Below are positions 37,908 to 46,864 of a DNA stretch of 54,351 bases, one piece after another (position 1 is the first letter of the stretch; every line of letters begins with the position of its first letter). A model generated the notes under the pieces. That model was not told where the DNA came from, ran no database searches, and worked only from the letters and a program-made list of their open reading frames with translations. The stretch is from contig CAYFMP010000018.1 in NCBI GenBank assembly GCA_964344215.1, positions 1-54,351 on the forward strand, given 5' to 3'. The stretch comes from CAYFMP01 sp964344215 (GTDB lineage: Bacteria; Pseudomonadota; Alphaproteobacteria; Rhodospirillales; Casp-alpha2). The translations under genes and the position numbers were made by a program.

Positions 37908-39857
37908 CTAGGTTTTCCCGGGCGGTTTCTTCTCGCGGCCGTCGGGCTCGCTGTCGGGCTGTGGCGCCGACAACCGACCCTGTTTGGGCGGGCTGATCCT
38001 GCTGACGATGTCGTCGAGCATGTTTTGCAGGTATTCCGACTGGTGCAGCAGTTTGTTGGTGGCGTCGAGGGCCTGGTGCGAAGCGGTGGTGGCGATTTCC
38101 TGGGCCAGACCGGTGACGTCGGACATCGAGCGCCGTACCGCCTGAACGGTCCGCTCGGCCCGATCGGTGGCCTCGCGTATGGCTTCCAGACGCTGCGCCG
38201 TGGTCACGTCGGAAATCTCCGCTTCGCCGCCGAGCCGCCGCTCGTCGCCGTTGAAGGGGATCAGGTTCTCGGCCTCCACCCCCGCCCTCGGGTCCCGGGT
38301 ATCGCGCCCCTCCCTGGGCACCGATCGGAACGCCAGCAAGTTGGTTTGATCGCGGATCGAGGTGACCAGGTTTCCCATATCCTCGATCTGGCGGGTGGTT
38401 TCGGTCAATCCCCGGATCAACGCCTCGGTGCGCTCGACATCGTGGGCGGCGGCGGTGACGTATTCGCTGAAATGAGCCAGTTGCTGGGAGACCGACGAGA
38501 TCGGTCCGCCGCCCTGGGCGATCTCCGGCAACCGTGAAACCGACGGCGGCTCGGCGCTCGGCGGCGGCGCAGCGGGCGCCGGCTCGGACTCGCGTTCGGC
38601 TTCGTCGCGTTTGTCCGACAGCAGCGCCGCCCTGGCCGCTTCGGTGGCGGCCATGGCCTCCTTCTCGGCCAGTTTTGCAGTCTGTTCGAGCTTGGCGCGG
38701 GTCTGGTCGAGTTCCTGCCGCAACAGGTCCATTTCGATCAAATCGTCGATCCAGTTGTCCAGCGAACGGGCCAGTTGACCGGACGCATCGACGTTGCCGC
38801 GGGCCGGGACGCGGGTGCCACGGTCGCCTTCGGCCAGCTTGCCGGCGGCGATGGCCAACGAGCGGACCGGCGCAATGACGCTGCGGATCAGCAGCAGGCC
38901 GGCGAACAGGAACCAAAGCAGGATGGTGGCGCTGCCACCGGCGATGGTGTAGCGGGCAAACTGCTGGTTCTTACGGAGCGTGCGCGCCGCGATCGCCGCC
39001 GACTCGCCGGAAAACGCGCCGAGGCCTTCCAGGCTCGGCGTCAGATAGGTCAGGATCTCGTTGAAGCGCTGGGTCTCGCCTTCGAGCGCGAAACGGCTGT
39101 TGATCATCGCCAGCATGTCCGTTTCGTGGGTCTTCAGGAGGTTGGCCAGGGCCGATTTCTCGCCGCGCGGGATCTCGGCCGAATCGAGGAACGCGGTCAG
39201 GGCCTGATAGCGCTTCTGAATTTCCTCGACGCCCTTCTTGTAGCCCGACAGCAACGTCTCCTGGCCCTGCTGGTTGATGCGTTCGACCTGATTGGCGAGG
39301 TTGGCAAAGCCGGCTGCCTTGAAGCCTTCCTCGAGCGCCCGGGTGGTCTCCTGCAAACGCAGGCTGACGCCCGAATCATCACTCAAACCGAGCGCTTGCT
39401 CGCGTTTGACCAGTTCGGCGAAGCGCTGTTCGTATTGCGCCAGTCCGTCGCGCAGTGTCGCCAGATGCGGCCGGGCCGGGGCGCTGCCGGGAAGTTGATC
39501 GAGGGCATCGAGGGATTTCGAGACGCCGACCAGGTCGCGCTTGAAATCCGCCGCGATCCCCGGGTCCTTGCTGAGCAGGAAGCGCTTCTCGTGACCGACG
39601 ATGCGGGCGACGCCGCGCTCCACCTCGGCGACATGACCGGCGACCGACTGCGACGCGGTCAATCCGTCGAGAGCGCGCGACAGGCGTTCGTCGACATAGA
39701 AATACATGGCGGCGAAAGCGGCCAAAACGACGATGCCGAAAATCAGGAATAAACTACTGCGGGTGGCGAGCGTAAGGCTGCCGAGGAACGTCTTCTCGTC
39801 GATGCCTTCGGTCCGCAACTCCAGAAAGTCGTGCTCAAGATTGGAATCTTGAGGCAT
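37908..39857 (-). CDS. Methyl-accepting-chemotaxis-like membrane receptor, degenerate signalling tip
   Basis: The 649-residue protein has a transmembrane helix (about 31-52), a helical periplasmic domain (to about 315), a second membrane helix (about 317-340), a HAMP segment (IAPVRSLAIAAGKLAEGDRGTRVP) and a long helical cytoplasmic part. The region corresponding to the MCP hairpin tip reads IRDQTNLLAFRSVPREGRD and AGVEAENLIPFNGDE instead of the near-invariant QTNLLALNAAIEAARAGE. Alternative frames do not restore it, so the frame is real. Coupling to CheA/CheW is doubtful. ATG 39857 has AGGGGG upstream. Convergent with pgk. Confidence 0.75.
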   Translation of the reverse strand: MPQDSNLEHDFLELRTEGIDEKTFLGSLTLATRSSLFLIFGIVVLAAFAAMYFYVDERLSRALDGLTASQSVAGHVAEVERGVARIVGHEKRFLLSKDPGIAADFKRDLVGVSKSLDALDQLPGSAPARPHLATLRDGLAQYEQRFAELVKREQALGLSDDSGVSLRLQETTRALEEGFKAAGFANLANQVERINQQGQETLLSGYKKGVEEIQKRYQALTAFLDSAEIPRGEKSALANLLKTHETDMLAMINSRFALEGETQRFNEILTYLTPSLEGLGAFSGESAAIAARTLRKNQQFARYTIAGGSATILLWFLFAGLLLIRSVIAPVRSLAIAAGKLAEGDRGTRVPARGNVDASGQLARSLDNWIDDLIEMDLLRQELDQTRAKLEQTAKLAEKEAMAATEAARAALLSDKRDEAERESEPAPAAPPPSAEPPSVSRLPEIAQGGGPISSVSQQLAHFSEYVTAAAHDVERTEALIRGLTETTRQIEDMGNLVTSIRDQTNLLAFRSVPREGRDTRDPRAGVEAENLIPFNGDERRLGGEAEISDVTTAQRLEAIREATDRAERTVQAVRRSMSDVTGLAQEIATTASHQALDATNKLLHQSEYLQNMLDDIVSRISPPKQGRLSAPQPDSEPDGREKKPPGKT

Positions 39858-39905
39858 AAATCCCCCTGCGCGCCGTTGCGCCCTGTTATAACACCTTGTT
39901 CGGAT

Positions 39906-39927
39906 TGGCCGAAACCCTTTTCGGCCA
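39906..39927 (+). repeat. Perfect 9-bp hairpin upstream of the receptor gene
   Basis: TGGCCGAAA-CCCT-TTTCGGCCA is followed by GTCTTTTCC on the plus strand. It is terminator-like, but no plus-strand gene precedes it. It could instead lie in the leader of the minus-strand receptor gene. Confidence 0.4.
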
Positions 39928-40040
39928 GTCTTTTCCGGGCGCTGACCCGGCGATTCCGGGATTCCCAGATCGGCCGCTTTATGCCATTCTAAAGAAAACC
40001 GATTGCGGCGGGCCGGAGTGGCCGAGGGAAGGCAAGTGGC

Positions 40041-40244
40041 ATGGTCGAAGAAGCGGCAAGCGTCGGCAAGAACCCGCTCGGGATTCAATACCTGAAGCGC
40101 AAATTGAAGCAGGAGGAGCCGGTTTCCGCCGATGCTTTGAACGAGGCCAGGCGCAGTCTCGGCAACCTTCCCACCGAACAAAGGCGCACCGACCGCAAAT
40201 CGACATCGCCGAATCGCGGCCAACTGATCAACCTGCTGGCTTGA
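40041..40244 (+). CDS. Small hypothetical protein
   Basis: The 67-residue, Lys/Arg/Glu-rich soluble protein is mostly helical in composition (LGIQYLKRKLKQEE, ADALNEARRSLG) with no cysteine, signal peptide or membrane segment. I do not recognise the family. A good ribosome site (GGGAAGG) precedes ATG 40041, supporting expression. It precedes the Nudix gene by 68 bp. Confidence 0.55.
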   Translation: MVEEAASVGKNPLGIQYLKRKLKQEEPVSADALNEARRSLGNLPTEQRRTDRKSTSPNRGQLINLLA

Positions 40245-40312
40245 GCGGGTGTTTCGTCTGATCGGCGCTGCGGCGGCTTGTTCTAGCGGTCCTCTCGGGC
40301 CACAGTTGAGCG

Positions 40313-40843
40313 ATGAACACGAAACGCCCTATCGGCCCCACCGTCGAAACGGTCCCGGACGGCGACGACCGAGCCCGGCTGGTCTGCCCCGATTGTGGAT
40401 TTATTTCATACGAGAACCCGAAGGTCGTGGTCGGCGCGGTCTGCGTCTGGCAGGACCGCGTCTTGCTCTGTCGCCGCGCCATCGAACCGCGCCGAGGTTA
40501 TTGGACGATCCCGGCCGGATACCTGGAACTCAACGAAACCATGACCGAGGGCGCGGCGCGGGAGGTGTGGGAGGAGGCAGGCGCCCACGTCACCGTCGCC
40601 GGTCTGGTCGGAATCTACGAGATACCCCACATCAGCCAGCTCTACGTCATCCACCGGGCCGTCATGGACAGCCCCGACTTCCAGGCCGGACCGGAAAGCG
40701 AAGCGGTAGAACTGGTCGATTGGTCGGATATTCCGTGGGACGATATTGCCTTTCCCAGCATTACCTGGGCGCTTCGTCAATATCGCGAGGATATCCCTCC
40801 CGTGGTGACGTTGCACACCGACTACGCGGCGGATACGCGATAG
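40313..40843 (+). CDS. Nudix hydrolase with zinc-ribbon-like N-terminus
   Basis: The 176-residue protein has CPDCG near residue 25 and a canonical Nudix box GYLELNETMTEGAAREVWEEAGA (G-x5-E-x7-REVxEEAGx). FISYENPKVVVGAV between them resembles NudC/ADP-ribose-type hydrolases of nucleoside diphosphate derivatives. Only one CxxC pair is visible. The precise substrate is unknown. Confidence 0.88.
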   Translation: MNTKRPIGPTVETVPDGDDRARLVCPDCGFISYENPKVVVGAVCVWQDRVLLCRRAIEPRRGYWTIPAGYLELNETMTEGAAREVWEEAGAHVTVAGLVGIYEIPHISQLYVIHRAVMDSPDFQAGPESEAVELVDWSDIPWDDIAFPSITWALRQYREDIPPVVTLHTDYAADTR

Positions 40844-40911
40844 CGATTCTTCTTCGCCGGCTGCCGGCCGATTTTGAGATTCCGTTAACCAATTCGGCCT
40901 AAGCTGTCACC

Positions 40912-41142
40912 ATGACGGATGGGATCAATGCCAACGGCACCGCACTCACCGAAATCGTTCGCCGGCAGAGCGGCTATCAAGCCGACTCCGTGCGCCAGGT
41001 TCAGGCCCGGGCGGCCGCCGTCGAGCAGCGGGAATCGCCGGAGGAACGTGAAAGCCTGAGGCGCTTGAACCGTATCTTGTCGCTCGATCAGCCATTGAAC
41101 GACGAGGTCCCCAGGGGCTATTACCTCAATATCGAAGTTTGA
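40912..41142 (+). CDS. Small hypothetical protein
   Basis: The 76-residue protein is charged and helical (ARAAAVEQRESPEERESLRRLNRIL), ending DEVPRGYYLNIEV. There is no signal peptide or cysteine. Family not recognised. The distinct conserved-looking tail and tight spacing (25 bp) to the next gene suggest a real gene. Confidence 0.5.
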   Translation: MTDGINANGTALTEIVRRQSGYQADSVRQVQARAAAVEQRESPEERESLRRLNRILSLDQPLNDEVPRGYYLNIEV

Positions 41143-41167
41143 ACCGGGGCCGGGGACGAGACCGCCG

Positions 41168-41593
41168 ATGCGAACCTGGACTCTTGCAATCGCCATCTAT
41201 CTGCTGGCCACCGTTTGGCCGGCCGTTGCCGCTGAGCTCGGCGTCGTCGTCACACAACTGCGCAGCGCCGACGGCGACGTTCACATCGCCGTCTACGACC
41301 ACGCCGAGGGGTTTCCGAAAGGCGACGGCATGATGGTCGAGAGGACCGCAGTGATCGCCGACGACACCGCCCGCACCGTGTTCCATGGCCTGCCGCCGGG
41401 GGTTTACGCCGTCGCCGCCTTCCACGACGAGAACGGCAACGACGATTTCGATACCGGGCTCTTCGGCGTCCCCCTCGAAGGCTACGGGTTCTCGAATGGC
41501 GCCAAGGCGTTGCTCAGCGCGCCCGCTTTCAGCGATGCGGTCGTCGAGGTCCCGGCCGAAGGAGCGGAGATCAAGGTTCCGCTGACCTACTAG
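41168..41593 (+). CDS. DUF2141 family secreted protein
   Basis: The 141-residue product begins with a signal peptide (RTWTLAIAIYLLATVWPAVAA, cleavage near residue 22). A DUF2141 beta-sandwich follows: DGDVHIAVYDHAEGFPKGD, LPPGVYAVAAFHDENGNDDFDTGLFGVPLEGYGFSN. The family is widespread, periplasmic or surface-located, and of unknown function. It converges on the lipoprotein gene 18 bp away. Confidence 0.85.
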   Translation: MRTWTLAIAIYLLATVWPAVAAELGVVVTQLRSADGDVHIAVYDHAEGFPKGDGMMVERTAVIADDTARTVFHGLPPGVYAVAAFHDENGNDDFDTGLFGVPLEGYGFSNGAKALLSAPAFSDAVVEVPAEGAEIKVPLTY

Positions 41594-41611
41594 ACGGCCC
41601 GGGGCGGCCGG

Positions 41612-42379
41612 TCACACGCAAGGCGGGCGGCTGCATCTCTCGCCGCCTTCGACGTAAATTCGCACCAGCATGAAGGGAAACGCCGGGTTGCCGAAATCGT
41701 CCGCCGCCCCGCCCCGCGCCAGCCTCTCCAGTTCCGCCTGCGAGAGCGCCGTCGGCAACGGCCCTTCCTCGGCAAACGGCTCGGCGCGCGGCAGGTTGAC
41801 CCCGTTGACGCCGATGGCGGCGACCAAGGCGTCGGTCTCGGCGGCGTTCAGCCGGCCCCCCGGTTCGGCGCAGTAATAGCCGAACAGGGCCTTTTCGGGG
41901 CGGGTTAGCGGGTCTTCCTGGCGATAGTCCCATTCAGAGGTCAGGGCGAAACAGGACCTGACCGGGTCGCCGGCCCGAAACGGCCGGATCCAGAACGTCG
42001 CCCAGCCGGTCTCCACCTTGCGGGCCTCCTCGAAAACCGGGTTGCGGCGGGCGATGAAACTCCAGCCTCGCGCCATTGGTTCGGTCACCTTCAGGCCGTC
42101 GATGATGAGGTTCTTGATCAGGTAGTGGCGGGTCGAAATATGGACCAGTTCCGCCCGCGCGCCGACGCCCTCGAAGCGAGCGTATTCTTCGCGCTGGTGA
42201 ATGTCGGCGAAGGCGACCCGGCCGGGTTCGGCGCTCCGAAAGGCCGGCGCCGCGAACACTACCCGCGCCTCGCCAGGCTCGACCGTGCGCAACCCCGGCC
42301 GGGCGGCGTCGGCGACGGCGCAACCGGCCAGCGTCGCTGCGGATAGAGCACAGGTGAGATTCTTGATCCACGCCGGCAT
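41612..42379 (-). CDS. Hypothetical lipoprotein
   Basis: The 255-residue precursor has a lipoprotein signal with lipobox LAGC (Cys20), so the mature protein should be membrane-anchored. The rest is soluble with no family I recognise; segments such as RHYLIKNLIIDG and FALTSEWDYRQEDPLTRPE are distinctive, and cysteines near ALFGYYCAEPGG and at the C-terminus (CSRPPC) may form disulfides. ATG 42379 has GGAGAG 7 nt upstream, which decides the start. Confidence 0.7.
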   Translation of the reverse strand: MPAWIKNLTCALSAATLAGCAVADAARPGLRTVEPGEARVVFAAPAFRSAEPGRVAFADIHQREEYARFEGVGARAELVHISTRHYLIKNLIIDGLKVTEPMARGWSFIARRNPVFEEARKVETGWATFWIRPFRAGDPVRSCFALTSEWDYRQEDPLTRPEKALFGYYCAEPGGRLNAAETDALVAAIGVNGVNLPRAEPFAEEGPLPTALSQAELERLARGGAADDFGNPAFPFMLVRIYVEGGERCSRPPCV

Positions 42380-42417
42380 GTCGTTCTCTCCGAACCTCGA
42401 TCCTGGATTTCGTTTCG

Positions 42418-42440
42418 AGACGAATAGTATACCATCGTCT
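42418..42440. promoter_or_regulatory. GTATAC-centred inverted repeat in divergent promoter region
   Basis: AGACGA (42418-42423) and TCGTCT (42435-42440) pair perfectly around a spacer containing the palindrome GTATAC. The site lies between the divergent lipoprotein and amidase-partner genes and also contains TATACT, a possible minus-strand -10. Confidence 0.35.
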
Positions 42441-42504
42441 GGCGAGCTGTCGGATTCACAACATCGTGCCTTGCCGGCGGCCGTCAACGTCCGGGGAGAC
42501 GGTC

Positions 42505-42732
42505 ATGAACGAAGACGAACTCAATGCCATCGAGACCTGGCTGCGGCGATACCAGAACGTCGAACTGCCGCAGACCGAGATCGCCGACCCGGCCGCCGCC
42601 GCTGCCCGCCTCGGCGACCTTGCGCAATCGTTGATCTCCGATCTTCGAACCGAGGCCGAGCCGTCTGCCTTCGCCCGCCTGCTGCACGACCTGGCGCCGG
42701 AAAACCTGCGCAAGGGATCGGCCGATGAGTGA
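42505..42732 (+). CDS. Small GatC/AtzG-like amidase partner
   Basis: The 75-residue protein (MNEDELNAIETWLRRY, then DLAPENLRKGS) is the size and helical type of AtzG/DUF4089 or GatC-like proteins that wrap amidase-signature enzymes. It overlaps the amidase start by 8 bp, so translation is coupled and complex formation is likely. Start ATG 42505 has GGGGAGA upstream. The family call rests on context and pattern, not a strong motif. Confidence 0.6.
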   Translation: MNEDELNAIETWLRRYQNVELPQTEIADPAAAAARLGDLAQSLISDLRTEAEPSAFARLLHDLAPENLRKGSADE

Positions 42733-44140
42733 TGACCTCTGGGCGATGTCGCTGACCGAAACGGCGACGGCCATTCATGACCGGAAAATCTCCTCGGAGG
42801 AAGCGACGCGGGCCTGCCTCGAGCGTATCGAGCGGTTCGGCCCCGAACTCGACTGCATCGCCGACGTCGACCCCGAAGCCGCCATCGCGGCCGCCCGCCG
42901 GGCCGACGCCGAACTCGCCGCCGGCGACCTTCGCGGTCCCCTGCACGGCGTACCGCTGGCCCACAAGGACATGTACTTCCGCAAGGGCCGGATCAGCGGT
43001 TGCGGCTCGAAGATCATGGCCGATTACGTTGCCGAGCGGACGGCGACCGCTCTCGAACGACTCGACGCCGCCGGCGCCTTGGATATCGCGCGGCTCAACA
43101 TGGTCGAGTTCGCGCTCGGTCTGACCGGCCACAATGAAGTCGTGCCGACGCCAAAGAACCCGTGGAACCGTCGGCACATGACCGGCGGCTCGTCGAGCGG
43201 CTCGGGGGCGGCGGTCGGCGGCCGGCTGGTCTACGGCGCGCTGGGCTCCGATACCGGCGGCTCGATCCGTTTCCCGGCCAGTTGTTGCGGCGTCGTCGGC
43301 ATGAAACCGACCTACGGCCGGGTTAGCCGCTTCGCCGCCATGCCACTGTCGGTGTCGGCCGACACCTTGGGCCCGCTGACCCGGACTGTCGCCGACAACG
43401 CGCTGATGCTGCGCACCGTCGCCGGGCACGACGACAACGACCCGACCAGCAGCCGACTGCCGGTACCGGACTACTTGGCCGGCCTCGATGGCGGCGTCAA
43501 CGGCCTGCGTATCGGCGTCCCGGAGAACTACTTCTACGATCCGGTCGAGGAGGCGGTGCGGACGCTGCTGGACGACAGCGTCGAGGTCTTCCGTAAACTC
43601 GGCGCCGAAATCGTACCAGTCAGCGTGCCCGATTCGATCGCCGCCACCAACGGCCTCAACAACCTTATCACCATGACCGAGGGAGCGGCGCTGCACCAGA
43701 AGTGGGTCGAGCAACGGGCCGCCGATTACGGCCGCCAGACCCTGGGCCGGCTGCTGACCGGGCTCAGCAACCCGGCCACCCGTTACATCCAGGCCCTGAG
43801 CCTGCGCCCCAGGATACTGGCCGAGTTCGCCGACGCGGTGTTCACCAAGGCCGACGTCCTGCATTGCCCGACCATGGTCGTCGAGGTGCCGACCCTGGCC
43901 GAGTCGGACTTGGCCGGCAATCCGGGGTTCTCCGAATTCATCACCCGCATGGGCCACTGCACGAGGCCGTTCAACTACTTGGGCCTGCCGAGCCTGACCG
44001 TGCCCTGCGGGTTCACGCCGTCGGGGTTGCCGAGCGCCATGCAACTGGTCGGGCGGCCGTTCGACGAGAATACCCTGTACCGGACCGGCCACGCCTACGA
44101 GTGCGAGGCCGGCTGGACCGAGCGCCGGCCTGACCTGTAG
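42725..44140 (+). CDS. Amidase-signature family hydrolase
   Basis: The 471-residue enzyme hydrolyses an amide through the Ser-cisSer-Lys triad: Lys81 in HKD, cis-Ser in TGGSSSGSGAAV (about 155-158) and nucleophile Ser180 in GSDTGGSIR. CGVVGMKPTYGRVSR continues the signature. The AtzG-like partner favours a biuret/carboxybiuret-hydrolase-like or other small-amide role over GatA, but the substrate is unknown. It converges on a second amidase 4 bp away. Confidence 0.87.
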   Translation: MSDDLWAMSLTETATAIHDRKISSEEATRACLERIERFGPELDCIADVDPEAAIAAARRADAELAAGDLRGPLHGVPLAHKDMYFRKGRISGCGSKIMADYVAERTATALERLDAAGALDIARLNMVEFALGLTGHNEVVPTPKNPWNRRHMTGGSSSGSGAAVGGRLVYGALGSDTGGSIRFPASCCGVVGMKPTYGRVSRFAAMPLSVSADTLGPLTRTVADNALMLRTVAGHDDNDPTSSRLPVPDYLAGLDGGVNGLRIGVPENYFYDPVEEAVRTLLDDSVEVFRKLGAEIVPVSVPDSIAATNGLNNLITMTEGAALHQKWVEQRAADYGRQTLGRLLTGLSNPATRYIQALSLRPRILAEFADAVFTKADVLHCPTMVVEVPTLAESDLAGNPGFSEFITRMGHCTRPFNYLGLPSLTVPCGFTPSGLPSAMQLVGRPFDENTLYRTGHAYECEAGWTERRPDL

Positions 44141-44144
44141 GGGA

Positions 44145-45560
44145 CTACGCCTGGTTCGGTTCTTCCGGCAGGGCGAAGGGCTGCGCCGTTTCGAAGGCGC
44201 CGGCCACCCTGAACACCAGGGGGTCGGCATGCTGCGGACCGACGATCTGCAGGCCGACCGGGAGGCCGGCCTTGGTGAATCCGCACGGCACCGAGCAGGC
44301 CGGCTGACCGGTCAAGTTGAAGGGATAGGTGAACGGCGTCCAATCGGGCCAGCGGTTCTGCTCTTTCAGGTCGGCGACCGCGTCGCCGGCCTTGAAGGCG
44401 GCAATCGGCAGGGTCGGCGTGACCAGGATATCGTACTCGTCGTGAAACGCATTCATGTGCTGGCCGAGTCCGACGCGGACCTGCATGGCGTCGGTGTAGT
44501 CGGTCAGCGAATAGCTGGCCGCCTCGGCGACGATCTCGAGCAGACCGGGGTCCATCAGTTGGCGCTGCTCGGGCGTATAGCGCGCGACCAGGTTGGCGGC
44601 GCCGGTATACCAATGCTTGTTGAAGCAATCGACGGGGTTTTCGAAGCCGGGGTTGATCTCCTCGACGACGGCGCCGAGTTCGGCCAGGACGTCGACTGCC
44701 CGGCCGACGATTTCCGCCACCTCCGGATCGACATCGACGTAACCCAGGTTCGGGCTATAGGCGATGCGCAGGTGACTGACGCCGATATCGAGGCCGGTGC
44801 GGTACGACCACGGATCGTAGGGCAACGCCTGCCAGTCGCGGCTGTCGGGCAGGATCAGGACGTCCATCATTAACCCGGCGTCGGCGACGGTGCGGGTCAG
44901 GGGGCCGCAATGCGACAGCGTGCCGAACGCGCTCGGCGGATAGACCGGCACCCGTCCGAAGCTGCCCTTGAATCCGAAGACGCCGGTGAAACCGGCCGGG
45001 ATGCGGATCGAGCCGCCGCCGTCGGAACCGATATGCAGAGCACCCATGCCGAGCGCCGCCGCCGCCGCCGCGCCGCCGCTCGATCCGCCCGGCGTCAAAT
45101 CGGTGTTCCACGGATTGCGGGTGATGCCGCTCAAAGGGCTGTCGGTAACACCCTTCCAGCCGAATTCCGGCGTTGTCGTGCGTCCGACGATGACGGCGCC
45201 GTGCTCGCGCAGGCGCGCCACGCATGGCGAATCCTCGTCCGGCAACTCGTCGGCCGGCGACGCTTTCGAACCGCGCTGCGCCGGCCAGTCCCGGCACAGG
45301 ACGATGTCTTTGACGGTGACCGGGACGCCGTCCAATAGCCCCATCGGCTCGTCCTCCATCCAGCGCTTCTCGGACTCGGCCGCCGCCGTCAGGGCGGCCT
45401 CGGCGTTGACATAGGAGAAGGCGTTGACGGCGCTATCGACGGCGGCGATTCGGTCGAGGACCGCCTTGGTGACTTCGAGAGGAGACAACGTCTTCCATTC
45501 GTAAAGCGCCACCAGCTGGGTCGCCGGCATATAGCAGAGGTCCGTTTCCTTGTCTTTCAT
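44145..45560 (-). CDS. Amidase-signature family hydrolase
   Basis: The 471-residue enzyme has the catalytic Lys84 (VTVKD), cis-Ser in LTPGGSSGGAAAA (about Ser160) and nucleophile Ser184 in GSDGGGSIR, followed by GVFGFKGSFGRVP. It is clearly diverged from the convergent amidase, so not a recent duplicate. ATG 45560 has AAGGACGGGCGG somewhat far upstream. Substrate unknown. It follows the JmjC oxygenase gene on the same strand after 62 bp. Confidence 0.87.
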   Translation of the reverse strand: MKDKETDLCYMPATQLVALYEWKTLSPLEVTKAVLDRIAAVDSAVNAFSYVNAEAALTAAAESEKRWMEDEPMGLLDGVPVTVKDIVLCRDWPAQRGSKASPADELPDEDSPCVARLREHGAVIVGRTTTPEFGWKGVTDSPLSGITRNPWNTDLTPGGSSGGAAAAAALGMGALHIGSDGGGSIRIPAGFTGVFGFKGSFGRVPVYPPSAFGTLSHCGPLTRTVADAGLMMDVLILPDSRDWQALPYDPWSYRTGLDIGVSHLRIAYSPNLGYVDVDPEVAEIVGRAVDVLAELGAVVEEINPGFENPVDCFNKHWYTGAANLVARYTPEQRQLMDPGLLEIVAEAASYSLTDYTDAMQVRVGLGQHMNAFHDEYDILVTPTLPIAAFKAGDAVADLKEQNRWPDWTPFTYPFNLTGQPACSVPCGFTKAGLPVGLQIVGPQHADPLVFRVAGAFETAQPFALPEEPNQA

Positions 45561-45622
45561 CGTTTGTCCGCCCGTCCTTGCCCGCCGATCTCGCGCCCGG
45601 CCCGGTATCATAACAGGCCTGC

Positions 45623-46777
45623 TCAGAGAGGCTCAATCCACCCGCCCTCGGCGAGCCGGGCGACGGCGTCGCCGAGCGCGTCCTCCTCCGCCTCCGGGAA
45701 AGCCTCGGCCAGTTGGTTCCAGGTGAAGTGTTGGCGGGCCGCAACCCACTCGGCGATTGCGCCGTTGTCGGCGTCGAGCCCGCTCTCCCCCTTGCCGCCG
45801 GTGCGGACCCGAAAGCGGACCTCCGGGACGGCGGCCGGCAGCTCGATGACCGGCAGGTGTTGAAAGGCGCGGCGGCGCTGGTCGTCGCGCATCTGACGAG
45901 CGACTCCCGGGTCACCGAGAATTTCGTTCAGGCACTCGGCCAGCATGCGGATGTGGGCGTCGTGGGCCTTCTCGTCGTCGAACGACGGCAACGCGGCGCG
46001 AAACTCGCTGACGTCGGCGAGAGAAGGGATCAGGGTCGACATGAAATCGAGCCCGGTCGGTGGCGTCGTGCCGAACGACAGATGCAGGCAGGCTTCGCTC
46101 GACGCCAGCGCGTCGTGGTATTGGCCTCTCGGCAGGTACAGGAAATCGCCGGCCGTCAGTTCGGGTTCCAAGAGGACGCCGCCCTTGGTCCGGTCGTGAT
46201 GGTCCTGTGCGAAGCTCGGGTAGTTGTAGCCCGGCGCCTCTATCGGGTTGTCGAAGCATCCCTCGTAGATGTGCCAACCCTTGGCCCCTTCGATGTGCAG
46301 CACGAACACGTCCATCGTGTCGAAATGCGAATCGAAGGCCTGGCGCTGGGCGAACGAGCAGTAGGCGTTGCACAGCGCCCGCGCGCCCGTTGCCATCTCC
46401 AGCGCCGTCGTCACCGCCGACAGCCCGGGGGTGAGCCGCTCGATCAGGTCGAGAACGACGGTCGCCCCCTGCTCCATCAGTTCGGCGACCTTGGCTTGGC
46501 GCGGCTGCATGATGCCGCCGCCGTCGCGGCTCGACTCCCGCCGGCAATATTCAGAAGCCTCCAGGGTACGCTTGTCGAGCACCATCTTGAGCGTCACGTC
46601 GGTCCACAGCGTTGTCATGCCGAGCAGCCGGTTGAACTCGTCCCAGCCGCAGATGTGGTCGAACTTGCCGGCCTCGCCCGGGACATAGAGCGGCTCCTTG
46701 CCGTAGTAGCGCGAAAAGAACTCCCCGGTCGTCACCGGGGCGATCAGATCGCCAAATTCGACGGCGGGTTGCTGCAT
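45623..46777 (-). CDS. JmjC-domain cupin oxygenase (ribosomal-oxygenase-like)
   Basis: The 384-residue protein has a JmjC/cupin_4 core. Fe(II) ligands are probably His151 and Asp153 (DSHFD) and His221 (GQYHDALAS). FVLHIEGAKGWHIY is the double-stranded beta-helix strand seen in RoxA/YcfD and MINA53-type 2-oxoglutarate-dependent hydroxylases. A C-terminal winged-helix-like region (FTWNQLAEAFPEAEEDALGDAVARLAEGGWI) fits the family. The target is probably a ribosomal-protein residue, by family analogy only. Confidence 0.82.
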   Translation of the reverse strand: MQQPAVEFGDLIAPVTTGEFFSRYYGKEPLYVPGEAGKFDHICGWDEFNRLLGMTTLWTDVTLKMVLDKRTLEASEYCRRESSRDGGGIMQPRQAKVAELMEQGATVVLDLIERLTPGLSAVTTALEMATGARALCNAYCSFAQRQAFDSHFDTMDVFVLHIEGAKGWHIYEGCFDNPIEAPGYNYPSFAQDHHDRTKGGVLLEPELTAGDFLYLPRGQYHDALASSEACLHLSFGTTPPTGLDFMSTLIPSLADVSEFRAALPSFDDEKAHDAHIRMLAECLNEILGDPGVARQMRDDQRRRAFQHLPVIELPAAVPEVRFRVRTGGKGESGLDADNGAIAEWVAARQHFTWNQLAEAFPEAEEDALGDAVARLAEGGWIEPL

Positions 46778-46864
46778 GTGTCGAAGTTCCCTGGAGTCTC
46801 TTGGAGGGGCCGGTTCGGTGGTGCCGATCTTATGGGAAGGCCGGACCGAATGCCAGAACCGCCC

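Noticed and set aside
37908..39857. Frameshift inside the MCP tip as the cause of the degenerate sequence
   Set aside because: Translating the other two frames over the tip did not restore EAARAGE-type sequence, and the flanking adaptation helices stay in one frame.
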